Position numbers and translations under genes: made by a program. From Bathynomus jamesi (taxonomy: Eukaryota; Arthropoda; Malacostraca; Isopoda; Cirolanidae), in the NCBI GenBank assembly GCA_023014485.1, contig JAJOZX010002708.1, positions 124,001 through 188,000 on the forward strand: a stretch of 64,000 bases of DNA. The letters are read 5' to 3'. The notes under the pieces were generated by a model. It was not told where the DNA came from and did not search any database. It was given only the letters and a program-made list of their open reading frames with translations. Shown here in pieces: positions 30,995-42,319 of this stretch; position 1 is the first letter of the stretch, and each line of letters begins with the position of its first letter.

Positions 30995-32114
30995 CATAGC
31001 TCGAGACGGTAAAGAAAACCCCAAGCGATTCTTTCAATACGTCAACAATAGAAATTCAGTAAAAAGTGTCTTGTGGCAGTTGAAAAACGTTAACGGAGAG
31101 CTAGTTTCTGTAAATAAGCAAATAGCTACCTTGCTAAACGAATTTTTTACGTCAGTTTTTACTATAGAAGATGTAACGAATATCCCTACGGTCATAGACA
31201 TAATACCTTTTGATAATGGTAATATTTTGGATAATATTGTGGTTAGTGAAGGGGAAGTAATGCGCAATATTGATAAAATGAAAATGCGTAAATCACCGGG
31301 GCCGGATTCCATATATCCCATACAACTAAAAGAATTAAAAGACAGCATTGTTTTGCCGCGAACAAAGATTTTTAATACGTCTATTTCTGAGGGTGTGTAC
31401 CAGATAATTTCAAGTTAGTAAATGTAACACCTATCTTTAAGAAAGGCGATGAAGGTGCAGCGGGAAATTATAGGCCAATCAGTTTAACGTCTGTTGTAGG
31501 TAAGCTACTGGAATCAATAATTAGGGATCGTATAGTCGAACACTTAGAATTGCATAACTTGGTTAGAAATACGCAGCACGGTTTTAGGCGAAACAAATCT
31601 TGCTTAACTAATCTTTTAGAATTTTTTCAAAGCGGTTGAAGTTTACGATAGTAATCGGGCGGTAGATGTAATGTATTTAGATTTTCAAAAAGCGTTTGAC
31701 ACCGTACCGCACAAAAGACTCATTGACAAAACTAAGGCTCATGGAATCAGGGGTGTAGTAATAAATTGGCTAGAAGAGTGGTTGCGAGGTAGGAAACAGA
31801 GGGTGGTCGTTGATGGAGCGGAGTCGTGTTGGGCTAATGTAGCGAGTGGCGTTCCTCAAGGTTCTGTATTGGGCCCCTTGCTTTTTCTTATATATATTAA
31901 CGATTTAGATGTCGGCCTAGTCAGTACAGTTTCAAAATTTTCGGATGACACGAAGCTGCGTGGTAGGGCGATTAATGACGAAGATAGAGGTAAAATCCAG
32001 GAAGATCTGAATAAAATCGTTGATTGGTCAGTCGCATGGCAAATGAGATTTAACGTCGATAAGTGCAAAATTTTACATATTGGTTCGCGTAACGGTAATT
32101 TTGCATATAAAAAA
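30995..32114 (+). pseudogene. CR1-like LINE ORF2, 5' part of split copy
   Basis: Begins mid-ORF with RDGKENPKRFFQYVNNRNS, then LNEFFTSVFTIEDVTNIPTV, MRKSPGPDSIYPIQL, a frameshift near 31405, NVTPIFKKGDEGAAGNYRPI, HGFRRNKSCLTNLLEF, a frameshift near 31625, [37 protein letters not shown], and the catalytic motif as FSDD rather than FADD (about 31941). It ends at GSRNGNFAYK where a Tc1/mariner element is inserted. The RT continues at 33495. 5' truncated; endonuclease absent. Confidence 0.85.
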
Positions 32115-33494
32115 GGGTGTCAGGAAATGATTGCCCCCCCCTGTACAGAAGAAACTGAAAGGAATAGAAAAAAAACAGACAAAACCACGCGAAAGAGCGT
32201 TTAATTTTGAATAAAAAACACTTGTTTTAATATTGGGTGTTGCCCCCATTTGCAGCTCTGACGGCCATTAATCGACGGGGGTATGATCCCAGAAGTGTCT
32301 CAAAGAGATCGGTATCATGACTCATTTCTTCAAGGACTTCGTTGATCTTTGCAGTCATAATTTCTGTTGAATACCGATTCTGAATGGGTTGTTCCAGCAT
32401 TAAGGACTCCACCCGATCCTTCATGATGGATCCGACATGTTCACAGACATTAAGATCGAGAGAATTGCCAGGCCATTCATTATTTCCGAAAAAATCAATG
32501 TTATTGTCCTTAAGCAGTTGTTGAGTCGCAAGTGCTTTCATACAGGGGGCTTTGTCGTGAAGAAAGGTTGCCTGTTCAACATCCAAAACACACTCGGGGT
32601 CTTTCAAAAACGGAATTACATGTTGGGCTAAAATTACATTTCGAAAATAAGGCCCATCCCAACTGGTTCCTCTTGGTTTGATAACCCAGATGAGCTTCCG
32701 AATAGAGAACATAATGAAAACACCCACACATGCTGGATTTTTTACTATTTCTCGATACTTCTGGTCGTCTGGGACTTCATCAGGAGTTGTTGCCCAAACC
32801 CGATCATTCTGAAAATTTGGTTTTCTGGAGACATAAACGAAGAATTCATCGCTGACAACCAAGTGAAGGAAATCGTCTTCTGTCCATTCCTCAAGATAAT
32901 CACAAAACCATAGCCGATCTTCAGTATTAAGATCACTCTTCCGTGGCTTAGCTATTTCATGCCAAGCACTCAAGCCTTGGCGAACTCGAAATTGATGCAC
33001 AAGTTGCCGATTGACTATCTTACCACGACGGATAAGTATCTCTTTCGCTACCTCAGAGCAGCTCTTCTTTCGGCGCCGTGATGCAGCAAGCACAATGTGT
33101 TTCGATTCTTGAGATAATTTTTCCGGTCTTCCTCCTCGAAATTCTGTTTCACAATCTTCAGGATTCTTATTCCAATTCCTTTTGACAAAGTCTTCTGATC
33201 TTTTTAATCTCTCAGCCACCCAGTGTCGAGTTATGAAAGTTGCACCAGCTTCCTTTGCTTCACGAAATGTGACAGCTCGAATGCGGTCAAGAACTCGCTT
33301 TTTCTCTGAATCGTTCAAAATAGATGATGCCATGGTTTCTGTGGGGAAAAAAATGGTAAGAATTAAAATCACAGGAATAGAATATGATGGTTTTATTCAG
33401 ATTTTAACGCTCTTTCAAGTGGTCTCGCCGGTTTTTATCTATCTCTTCTAGTTTTTGCTCTACAGGGGGGGGGGCAATCATTTCCTGACACCCC
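32115..33494 (-). mobile_element. Tc1/mariner-superfamily element (DD37E type)
   Basis: Termini GGGTGTCAGGAAATGATTGC (32115) and its complement (33493), about 34 bp including C-run ends. TA follows on the right; the left TA appears mutated. It cuts the CR1 RT frame between NFAYK and MSGKELTSVEQ, both of which are otherwise readable. About 1.38 kb with one uninterrupted transposase gene. Confidence 0.85.
32227..33333 (-). CDS. Tc1/mariner (DD37E) transposase, intact frame
   Basis: 368 codons from ATG 33333 (context ACCATGG); an upstream in-frame Met at 33372 is less likely because a pyrimidine tract plus CAG immediately precedes the ACC. N-terminal HTH region (residues about 1-110) with a GRPEKL linker at about 68-73. 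Catalytic core: Asp in HLVVSDEFF (about 160), Asp in TFLHDKAPCMKA (about 260), and Glu in LDLNVCEHVG, 37 residues after the second Asp, the DD37E spacing known from mosquito ITmD37E and related elements. The motif before the Glu is WPGNSLDLN rather than the common WPxxSPDLN. The frame has no stop, so the protein may be functional, though that is not shown. It acts in the nucleus, cutting at the element ends and inserting at TA. Confidence 0.85.
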   Translation of the reverse strand: MASSILNDSEKKRVLDRIRAVTFREAKEAGATFITRHWVAERLKRSEDFVKRNWNKNPEDCETEFRGGRPEKLSQESKHIVLAASRRRKKSCSEVAKEILIRRGKIVNRQLVHQFRVRQGLSAWHEIAKPRKSDLNTEDRLWFCDYLEEWTEDDFLHLVVSDEFFVYVSRKPNFQNDRVWATTPDEVPDDQKYREIVKNPACVGVFIMFSIRKLIWVIKPRGTSWDGPYFRNVILAQHVIPFLKDPECVLDVEQATFLHDKAPCMKALATQQLLKDNNIDFFGNNEWPGNSLDLNVCEHVGSIMKDRVESLMLEQPIQNRYSTEIMTAKINEVLEEMSHDTDLFETLLGSYPRRLMAVRAANGGNTQY

Positions 33495-34440
33495 TAGTAT
33501 GTCAGGGAAGGAGTTAACAAGCGTAGAGCAGTAAAAAGATTTAGGAGTTATAGTCACTGGTGATTTAAAAGTAACGAAACAAAGTACAACAGCGGTCAAT
33601 AAAGCGAACAAAGTGCTAGGTTTTATAGCTCGGAGTTTTAAGTACAAATCGCGCAATATTATTGTTCCTCTTTATAAATCATTAGTTAGACCCCATTTGG
33701 AGTACGCGATCCAATTTTGGAATCCGCATATGCGAAAAGATATAGACAAAATCGAAAGAATTCAAAGACGAGCAACTAAGATGATTCCGTCGCTTAGGTC
33801 GAAGTCGTACGAGGATAGGCTTAAGGAGTTAAAATTGACTACACTCGAGACTAGGAGGCTAAGGGGTGATCTAATCCAGGTTTTCAAAATTATGAATGGG
33901 TTCGATAATGTAGATAGAGATAGCTTTTTGGAAATATCTCAGTATAATAGGACTAGAAATAACTGGTGTAAGTTGAAAAGTAGAAGGTTCGAGACAGCAG
34001 TTGCCAAAAACTTTTTTACGCATAGGATAGTAAATAGGCGGAATAGACAAACTTTAAACGAAAGGAAATAGAGCCTATTGCAACATTTGCAACATTTTGC
34101 AACCTTCCTGGAAAAGATGCGCAAGGGATAGGGAAGGGTGGTAGGGGGATTGTCTATCACACCCAGCACCACCCCACCTCAGACCTACAACCAGCCCATT
34201 ATTACAACACCTCCTGAATTATGAACTTTAGCGACCACCCGCAATACCATACCACATCAGAATAGAGGAACGTAGCTCCTCCAGGAAAACCCCATCTCAT
34301 TGTGAACCTTAGCGACCACAACAATACCACACGAAGCATCTAACTATAGAATTGAGACGACACTATCATCAGCACGAGGCCACATCGGCCGTCTGAGTAT
34401 AGACTTGGGACATTATCAACAGCACGAGGTCCCATCATTC
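33495..34440 (+). pseudogene. CR1-like LINE ORF2, 3' part, and start of 3' UTR
   Basis: Resumes with MSGKELTSVEQ, a stop, KDLGVIVTGDLKVTKQSTTA, VPLYKSLVRPHLEYAIQFWN, RIQRRATKMIPSLRSKSYED and FFTHRIVN. The end NRRNRQTLNERK then a stop at 34069 lacks the usual last 20 or so residues (compare FKNRLDRHFK in the 5-kb copy), so there is a small internal deletion. 34072-34440 is 3' UTR; it continues after a hAT insertion at 36087. Confidence 0.8.
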
Positions 34441-34607
34441 GCAGAGCTGGGCACTTCCGCAAACACTTCCGCAAACCGCAAATTCCGCAATTGCGGAAGT
34501 ATGTTTTTCGTTTGCGGATTTGCGTTTGCGGCAAAGTCATCGCAACTTAGTGAATTTGCGTTGCGGAACTAAGACCGCAAACGCAAATCTTTCCGCAAAT
34601 TACCCAC

Positions 34608-34781
34608 GTGGCGACTGCAATTCACCCCTTCTTCAAACTGCATGTGGTCCGGCACATCAACCCTGGCAATGTCGACGCGACGAGAACGAGGCTGTTGGAT
34701 GAAATCTGGGAGCACGCTGCCATCGAGACTTCCGGACCCAGCAGTGCCGAGGACGACGATGACGAGGACGAATTCTTCAAG
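34608..34781 (+). pseudogene. hAT transposase exon (LDPRFK-type block)
   Basis: Reads ATAIHPFFKLHVVRHINPGN, then DEIWEHAAIETSGPSSAEDD and an acidic run DDDEDEFFK, followed by donor AAG|GTGATT at 34781/34782. The first part is the region that precedes the dimerisation domain in hAT transposases. The frame joins cleanly to the exon at 35090. Confidence 0.65.
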
Positions 34782-35089
34782 GTGATTTACTGATCATTTT
34801 CGTTATTTACATAATAATTAATTCATTATGTAGATTAAAATTTAATTATTTAGTTATAAATTAATGTGTGACCGCACTCTGCGTAGCCTAGTTGTAGTAG
34901 TTGCCAGTTACTGTTAGTACTACTCATAGTCTGAGCTCACTCACACTCAGTCATCAATTTGAACAATTTGAACAATTTCTGACTTGTTAGTTGTTGTTAC
35001 TGAGTCTGTTAGTAACTTAGACTGTCATACTTAATAGTAAATTACTATTTTTTTTGTATTATTTATTAAATTATTTAATTTATTTCCAG

Positions 35090-35455
35090 GAGTTGAGGAC
35101 CTATGGCTCAACGCCAATGGAGAGGGAGACCAACAACAGCAACTCCAATCGCCTCTCCAACAAGTTGGCGAAAGAGTTGGACAGTTGGTCCTCTGACAAG
35201 GAGAAGAACAAGGAGCTGGAGCAGAGCATGTTCCCCAAACTTCACCGCAACGCCTGGGTTCATGTTTTCCTCAAGTATAACACGGCCATCCCCAGCTCTG
35301 CGGCCGTGGAGAGACTGTTCTCCCATGGGTCAGATATAATGAAGCCCAAAAGGGCCAGCCTGACCTCTGACAACTTCCAACGTCTCGTGTTCATGAAGGG
35401 GAACATGGACTTATTAAAACTGGATTTGGCTCAGTTACTGGAGGAGGACGACTGA
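35090..35455 (+). pseudogene. hAT transposase last exon (dimerisation domain)
   Basis: After acceptor TTTATTTCCAG (ending 35089) it reads ELRTYGSTPMERET, LAKELDSWSSDKEKN, MFPKLHRNAWVHVFLKYNTA, IPSSAAVERLFSHGSDIM, KPKRASLTSDNFQRLVFMKG and ends DLAQLLEEDD. This is the complete hAT C-terminal dimerisation region. The BED finger and catalytic core exons are missing from the element, so it is non-autonomous. Confidence 0.8.
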
Positions 35456-36086
35456 ACTTGTTGACAAAGCCAGAGGCGTACACTTGTAGAGGCTAGAGGG
35501 GTTGAGTTGTACAGTGAGTTCAAGTTGTGTACAGTCACAGTGTTAACTTAATTTAACTTGTGTAATGTAATGTGTGTACAGTTACTACAGTTACAGTACA
35601 GTCTTCTCTAACGTGTCTAAGTCTCAAAATTTATGAAATTCAAATGATTAAATTTATTATTTAATTTATTTACTATTTACTTGCAGGAGGTGTTTTTGTT
35701 CAATATAATATATCAATATATGTAGTATTTTTATTTCTTCTACAATAGTGATTTATTGTAATAAATTATTTAGCCTTTTTTTAATAAAAACAAGGCTAAA
35801 ACATTAAACATTAAAAAGATATAAAAACTTTTTATACCCCTAATGTTTTGGATACTTTTTATAGTTAAAATTGCGATTGCGGAATTTGCGGTTTGCGGAA
35901 GTGTTTGCGGAAGTGCCCAGCACTGTAAAAATTGGAAATATGGTTTGCGTTTGCGGATTTGCGTTTGCGGCACCAAAAATGGCAAGCAGTTTGCGGATTT
36001 GCGGTTGCGGAAGGTAAGGTTTGAGTTTGCGGATTTGCGATTGCGGAAGTGATTTTGAGTTTGTGGTGCCCAGCTCTGATCATTCG

Positions 36087-36400
36087 CCTAAGTATAGATT
36101 TTAGGAACTACAAGCAGTAACACGATACCACATCACAAACTTTAAAATAGAGCATAACACACCCAGCAAACCACCATCAGCACAAAATACACCCTAACCT
36201 AATAGACCCAGAGTAAGGTCTCAAAACGTACAATAGGTAATAGACATGCCATTATCTTCCTATAAGGCAATAAAATAAATATGCCTACGAGTACAGTATA
36301 TTGGATTCATCGTTTCGTATTGACGCAGTAACCATTCTCTCAAACACCAAAACTGAAACAGGCTAAAAACAATTTAAATAAAAAAAAATTATCAGGGTGA
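36087..36400 (+). other. CR1 3' UTR, distal part and poly-A tail
   Basis: Continues the LINE 3' UTR after the hAT insertion, ending AACTGAAACAGGCTAAAAAC with an A-rich tail at about 36375-36391. The whole segment has an inverted second copy at 43262-43620, where the hAT target site is still empty. Confidence 0.75.
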
Positions 36401-37519
36401 AACACGTCATATGCTATATTTTCCTGATTTCATTCATAAGTATACTCATATATATATACACAGTATATATATTTATTTACTCTAAATCCTAAATATTTTC
36501 AATGAAAGTTTTTCACTATAGAGGTTTGGTAACCCGAACAATGAAAGTTAAACAAGGTAATATAAGGTGGCTATCTTAAGTTACATCTAGGATGCAGAAA
36601 TTCATCTTACCATATACCTACTTGAGATTATCAGTCTGGCCTCACTTGTAGGTAAGGTTCTTGAGAAAATAATAAAGGATAGAGTTCTCATAAACTTAGA
36701 TGAACACAGTCTAGAATCTCAACAACGAAGCATGATCTCAATATTTCTAAACTGAGACGTACAAGCAGGTTAAAACATTCATCTGTATACAATATTCAGA
36801 ATAATATGCAATTGTAAATTTAACCCATTAGTGCCCAGCGTCACTTTACTGATTTTGTTCTGGCTAACGCCAGACGATTTTATTCGGTCTCCGAAAAGAC
36901 CTCTGGGGATAATGGTTAATCAAAAATCTGTTAATAATGGATATATTAACTTACAACATACTAGCTTATAAAGCCAGAATAAAAAATATTGTAAACATTC
37001 TTTATAAAAGTTCTTAGCAGTAACTAGCTCCTAGTCAAATAAGTAAGGCTACCTGCATCTAAATCTATATGTAACCCCTGAAGTTTTGGAAGGGAGGGTG
37101 TGAGAGCAATGCAAGGTGACAAACTCACATCTGTTCCAGGGTCAGCTTAAGCAGATTTACCTACTCGACAAATATTTTTATGCCATCTTATGCCAAACTA
37201 ACAGATATATACTGCATATTTAATATAATTTCCATAATAAAATAAGTCACACCAAAAACTATCACATCTCTCAACTTGTAGTCTATGAACAGTCTTGATA
37301 ACAAAATACATGCAATTTATGTCATCAAATGCTCCGACATAATTTATCACTATTTATAAACTCACACTCATGAAGTCACCCATCTTTTTCTTAAAACTAA
37401 CTAAGTAGCCACTATTCACCACATCATCTGACAAATCACACCAGACCTTCTTATCTCTTCTAGCACAATTGTATCAACTCCAAAAGTGTCCTATATAACT
37501 TATCACTGCTTACACAGTA
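36401..37519. pseudogene. Decayed LINE pieces
   Basis: On the plus strand about 36625-36745 reads IISLASLVGKVLEKIIKDRV LINLDEHSLESQQ when split, matching the RT stretch around NYRPISL...GKLLE...DRI. On the minus strand about 37470-37380 reads KVWCDLSDDVVNSGYLVSF then KKKMGDFM, like the C-terminal end of LINE ORF2. Everything else in this stretch is unrecognisable, and the two pieces are in opposite orientation. Confidence 0.45.
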
Positions 37520-37528
37520 GTTTTTATC

Positions 37529-39408
37529 GGGATCAGGAAAAAAAAACCCGGTGGAAAAAATCCCCCGGCGGAAAAAATCCAACAAGGAAAAAATCCCCTC
37601 GGAAACAAACCCCCAGAGGAAAAAATCCCCCAGAAGGATAAATAAATAAATAAATGCAGGATAAATTTATTTTTTACAAAATAAAAAAAAAAAAAAAAAA
37701 AAAAAAGTTAAAAGTTTGACTTGTATTTTAGGGAAAATAGTTTAATATCTCAAAATGTTAAGTTATAAGCTATACCCTTAAGATAATCTAAAATTGAATA
37801 TTCTTCGCATTTGTTGATAATATTTTGAATGCGAGCTGTTACATTTTTGTATTTTTTCTTCTGGTCTTGCGAGGGGTGACCAGCACAATCCTGTACTGTG
37901 TAAGTTTCTTGCAATGCTTGCTCTTTTTGCAAACATCTTAGAAAAACCCAAATATTTGGATGGAAACATCCAATATTTGATGCAAAGCTCCTGTGCCAAC
38001 CTTCGACGGCATTGTTGGTTCTGGGAAGCTCATTCTGAGCTCTTGCATACATATTCCAAATGTTGATGTCAAACATTGGAAGTCTCCTGCTTCTCCTATT
38101 GGGTCTGCCAATGTAGGTGTCCTCGAAATAATCCAAAATACAATAAGCTTCTTCAGGAAAATCCTCAGAAAGTTTTTCAAAAGCTTCAATCACTTTATCT
38201 GGTGGGCAAAAAGCTAAAGCTGAAATCATACGCATTTTTAAAGAAAAGTTTGTGTCATTCATATATAAGTGCGAAAGGCCTGCCCCTTGAATTTTTCGGT
38301 AGATATTTTGACATAAATGAAAAAAACATCCTTTTAAATTAGTATCAGGAAAAGCATTTTTTATACTCTTATGCATTGCCTTTTCAAAATCAACCATAAT
38401 GCTCGAGGGGTTCAAATTTCCATTCAAAATTTTTAATTTTTCAAGTAACATTTTGTAGGTAGCTTCAGTTTTATTAGGTAAAAGAGCATAAATGCATGGA
38501 GTTGCTCGCCCAAATAAATGTATGTATAGTATATACCTGTGAAACAATGAAGGAGTCACACCGAAAGTGCCATCCATATACCAGTCTTTGTTATTTTCTA
38601 GATGGGACAAATTATTATTTGAACCAAAATCAGAAGTCTGGGGCCTAATGGGCCAGAGTCAAACAATAAAAAGTCTTCATTTTTCTTTGTATATTTGAAC
38701 TCGTCAGGAATAATTAAGTGTTCTGTATCAAGCGGTAATGGAAATGATTTCATACTTCTTTGTCTACACTGCCTTAAATTTCTTTTTAAATGCTTTATTG
38801 TTGGAAGACTTGCGGCTGCTCCTTCCTCCATCATCTCCACTTCTTGTGAAACTATCTGCCCAGGAGTGTCGTGTGTACCTTTTGCTTTCTCCTTCATGTT
38901 GTCTAAAGCCTTTAATTTTAGAACGCTACTTGCATCTGGAGCATGTGTATGATCATTAACTCTTTGAACAATTTCACTATCTTTCACTTTAATTCTGGCT
39001 TTGCACTGTGAATTAGCACGGCGTTTAACACATTCGAAGGACACAACATTGTTTGCTAACTCTTTCTGTTTAACGTATACATGGCCTTCAAAGCACAACT
39101 TTAAGCCACCTTTATTAGATCTTATGAACTCCATGATGGGTACGACAACACTAAAGTAAAGTCTTAAGTAAAGTCTCAAGTAAACTATTGAAAATTCCAG
39201 AAAGAGCGAACGAACGAACGAAATATGTAAACTATTTGGGATAAGAACGAACGAATGCACACCTACGTTATTATTCAAATTATTAGCCTTCATTTCTGTT
39301 CAGCTGGGGGATTTTTTCCTCCGGGGGATATTTTCCGGGGGGATTTTTTCCTTGTTGGATTTTTTCCGCCGGGGGATTTTTTCCACCGGGTTTTTTTTTC
39401 CTAAAAGC
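37529..39408 (-). mobile_element. MULE with FLYWCH zinc finger, 9-bp TSD
   Basis: Long terminal inverted repeats (about 105 bp) made of repeated GGAAAAAATCCCCC-type modules: left AGGAAAAAAAAACCCGGTGG onwards, right its complement. A perfect 9-bp duplication GTTTTTATC (37520-37528, 39409-39417) flanks it, within the 8-10 bp expected for Mutator-like elements. 1880 bp with one transposase gene on the minus strand. Confidence 0.85.
37750..39134 (-). pseudogene. FLYWCH-MULE transposase, one frameshift
   Basis: From ATG 39134: MEFIRSNKGGLKLCFEGHVY then VKQKELANNVVSFECVKRRA, CKARIKV and VNDHTHAPD, a FLYWCH-type zinc finger (residues about 1-75). It continues to FDSGPLGP, where a single frameshift near 38640 leads to QTSDFGSNNNLSHLENNKDW and the MULE core: Asp in YMDGTFG, Asp in IMVDFEKAM, CFFHLCQNIYRK, and Glu in NNAVEGWHRSF. 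It ends GIAYNLTF at 37750. The three acidic residues and the Cys-x-x-His block are all present. It reads about 460 residues over both frames, short but plausible. Removing one frameshift would give a continuous protein, so the copy is young or the shift is a sequencing error. Confidence 0.8.
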
Positions 39409-39593
39409 GTTTTTATCATATATGAAAGCATCTAAAACTATATAATTCTACTACTCTATGGCTTAAAAAAGGATTTCTGGATGCAGTTGTAAATTGCATA
39501 ATACAATTCTCTACATGTTCCATTCTACCCAAATGGAGCCAGGCAGTGGCGTACATAAGAGGGTGGTAAAAATTATTACTGTTCTCATTAAAG

Positions 39594-40062
39594 GTATTTG
39601 ACCGGATATCCGCATCCGCATCATTTTTAACATCCGCATCCGCTCTTCTGACCGGATGTTATGCGGATATTACCTCTAATAAATTATGCAATTTACAATT
39701 AAATTAGCTTATAAAATAGCTTATAAGGCCCAGTCATGCACATTTTATGTAAAGTATTAATTATTTTATTAATGAACAAACAAATATATAGACCTCAAAA
39801 TATAAATACCTGGTAACACAGAAAACTGAATGAAACTTGTTTCATTAAATTTTCTGAAACTCTTGAGAAAGTTATTATTTTTATCATAATGAAAACATTA
39901 ATATTAATTTTAATTCTTATGCATTGCCTGCCAGAATAGTAATATCACGAAATTTAAAAAATTATATCATATATTCATAATTCTATATTATATTGATAGA
40001 TTAACTAAATATCCGCATCCGCATCGGCAGATGTTGAAAAACTGACATCCGGTCCACCACTA
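39594..40062. mobile_element. MITE related to the 24.1-kb hAT
   Basis: The right end is the complement of TAGTGGTGGACCGGATGTCA and the left side has TTTGACCGGATATCCGCATC. Both carry ATCCGCATCCGCATC-type subterminal arrays like the element at 24118-25385. No coding capacity; exact left boundary uncertain. Confidence 0.55.
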
Positions 40063-40063
40063 A

Positions 40064-40064
40064 T

Positions 40065-40114
<50 letters not shown>
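40064..40114. repeat. (TA)n microsatellite
   Basis: About 23 TA units with one shift, between the MITE and the LTR-like block. Confidence 0.9.
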
Positions 40115-40118
<4 letters not shown>

Positions 40119-42319
40119 AAAAGTGAACAATGAACAATAGTTTTATGTTCGAATGTCCATTTTTACATAAGAACCAAAATCGCTTAACGCGAGTTTGGAT
40201 AATAATTTTACTTGTAGCTTCCTATTTTTGTTCGTGTCACAACCCTACGATCTACCCTTTCTATGGTTTAGTCGTATCCATCATCCATTTTCCATTTGTT
40301 ATAAAAATTATTATAATTAATTATGAATTGTCTTGCATCTCACCCTCGACCCTAGATTATGCATACACATTGCATGTAACAGGATTGGAACTCGTAGTTG
40401 TACTTCTTAGTCATTACTACCCACTCTTTGCCTCTAATTCATCTTTTCTAATAATGACTTAAACACTATGACGTCATAAAATAACTTTATTCTCTTTACG
40501 TTCTCCATACGTACAAATTCAATAACTATGACGTCACATTTTCCCGTCATTAATTTCCCTTCATCATATCTCTAGTATTCAATGTATGAAAATTTATATA
40601 TCATCATAATAAAAACTGTACACCCTATAGAAGTCATTATTTATGTTATGTAGTATAAATATAACTATTATTCGACCATTATCGTATGTAATTTTTATTA
40701 AAATAATCATCTTTACTCGTGTCAGTCATGAAATGCAAAAAACTTTCGCAGTTCGTTCGGGAACGCAAAAAAACGTTCTCGTATTATTTTTTTCATTTTT
40801 ATTTTTAATTATATGACCTCCCGAGGTGAACTCTAGACAATGCTTAGTAAGTTATTATCAGAAATTCCACTCATCCCAGCATAATTTGAACGCTTCTAAG
40901 ATAAAAAAGGTCTCCTTTCGCTTTGATTCGAATTTATAACATTATCATGTGTTATGTTATTATAATATACTGTATTGTTTCTCTGCCTGGCCACTAGTTC
41001 GTTATCGGCTTACGTCACATAGTTATCCCCGTTCTCATTACTTGTACTTACTATTTCTACCTAACTGTCATTCAAATTCCGTATTACTTATGTATTACGT
41101 TATCATAAATATCGTATTTTCCTCCGCTTTCCTCATCGCTGGCTAATTAGACTTTCAAACTCTGATAACCAACCAGGTTCTAATATTATTTAACATAATT
41201 TGGCGTAATTATTGTTAACTATAAATATATAACATTGTTGTTAATCCCCTTTAAATTATAGAACAACGGTTAACTCCCCTTCATTTATCAATGGTATCAC
41301 CTATTTAGATTATTTCAGTAGTAGATATGTCAATTAACAATTTGCTAAAATTGTAATTAAATGTAATCCTTTAATATAATGTAATTGATGTAATGTACTT
41401 TAATGAAACTGTAATGAACAATAACTTGTAATGTACTTCAGTGAAACTAATTAAATGTAATGATTTAATTTATAATGTAAGAATATACTTTAATGGAATT
41501 GTAATTAAAACAATAATAAGTGAATATGAATTAATTGGTAGTTGTAATCCATAATTGTAATCGTAATTGTAATGAACCAAAATTAATACGTACTCAGTCA
41601 TGTACTCAAAATTGTGCTTATGTGCTAATACGAAATAATATCGCATCCATAAATGTCGAATCAGCGATACTACTGTTCTTTTTTATTTTTTGATTTTTTA
41701 TTCTTTTTAGTTGAAATCATGTGTTTAAAAAGGGGGGAAACTTAACCTTCGATTGTCTCCCCCAAACATTAGACTATATTATGCATGTACCATCTTCATT
41801 TAAGGCACTTCTAGATTAATCTTCATTATTAGAACTCTTCTCATTAGAGATCTTCTCATTAGACTTCTTCAGATTAGATCTTCAGATTAGCACTTCATCG
41901 TTGCACTTCATCATTTGTACTTGATATTAGCACCTCATTAGGAGGGGGGCAGAGGCCCCTTGCCTCCTTAACTTAAGTATTTTTAGATTCCGGCCTGAGC
42001 CATGGTCGAAAGAGGTCGAACCTCTACCCCTTGTAATTCAGAGTACCAACTGTAATTTTTAAGAAGTAAACCACACTTTAAGAAGTTTTTATCTTTTTCC
42101 TTCGAGCCGTGCTCGCTTCAGAACTTAGTCAGAAAAGTCGATAATTATAAAAAGAGAAGAATTAATAAGCAGAAAGAAAAAAATTAACAGAGTGTCGACC
42201 CCCTAAGGCGACCGAAAAGAATTATAGAAAAGTATAAAGAAGAAGCATCCGTTGCAGCCTCCTAACTAGAACCCCCTTCGAATCCGAACCGACTCAGGGC
42301 CATAAAGGGGGGGTTAACA
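40115..42319. mobile_element. Possible solo LTR (2.2 kb), tentative
   Basis: Starts TGTAAAAAGTGAAC and ends GGGGGGTTAACA (TG...CA), with (TA)n on both sides. The 3' end has a compositional shift (purine-rich, then CCCCCTTCGAATCCGAACCG) as often seen at the end of long LTRs. Repeated TAATGTACTTTAATGAAACT units occur at 41390-41510. There is no open frame. No partner LTR or internal retroviral-type genes are visible, and the TSD is unreadable in the microsatellite. Confidence 0.3.

Larger units (their letters stand above)
34442..36078 (+). mobile_element. hAT element in the LINE 3' UTR, 8-bp TSD
   Basis: The left end CAGAGCTGGGCACTTCCGCA and the right end (complement of CAGAGCTGGGCACCACAAAC) are flanked by the perfect 8-bp duplication ATCATTCG (34434-34441 and 36079-36086). 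Subterminal regions are arrays of CCGCAAACGCAAA. A second, internal hAT-type terminus (complement of CAGTGCTGGGCACTTCCGCA) at about 35929 matches the left end over some 53 bp better than the outer right end does. The interior carries two transposase exons. 1637 bp. Confidence 0.85.
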
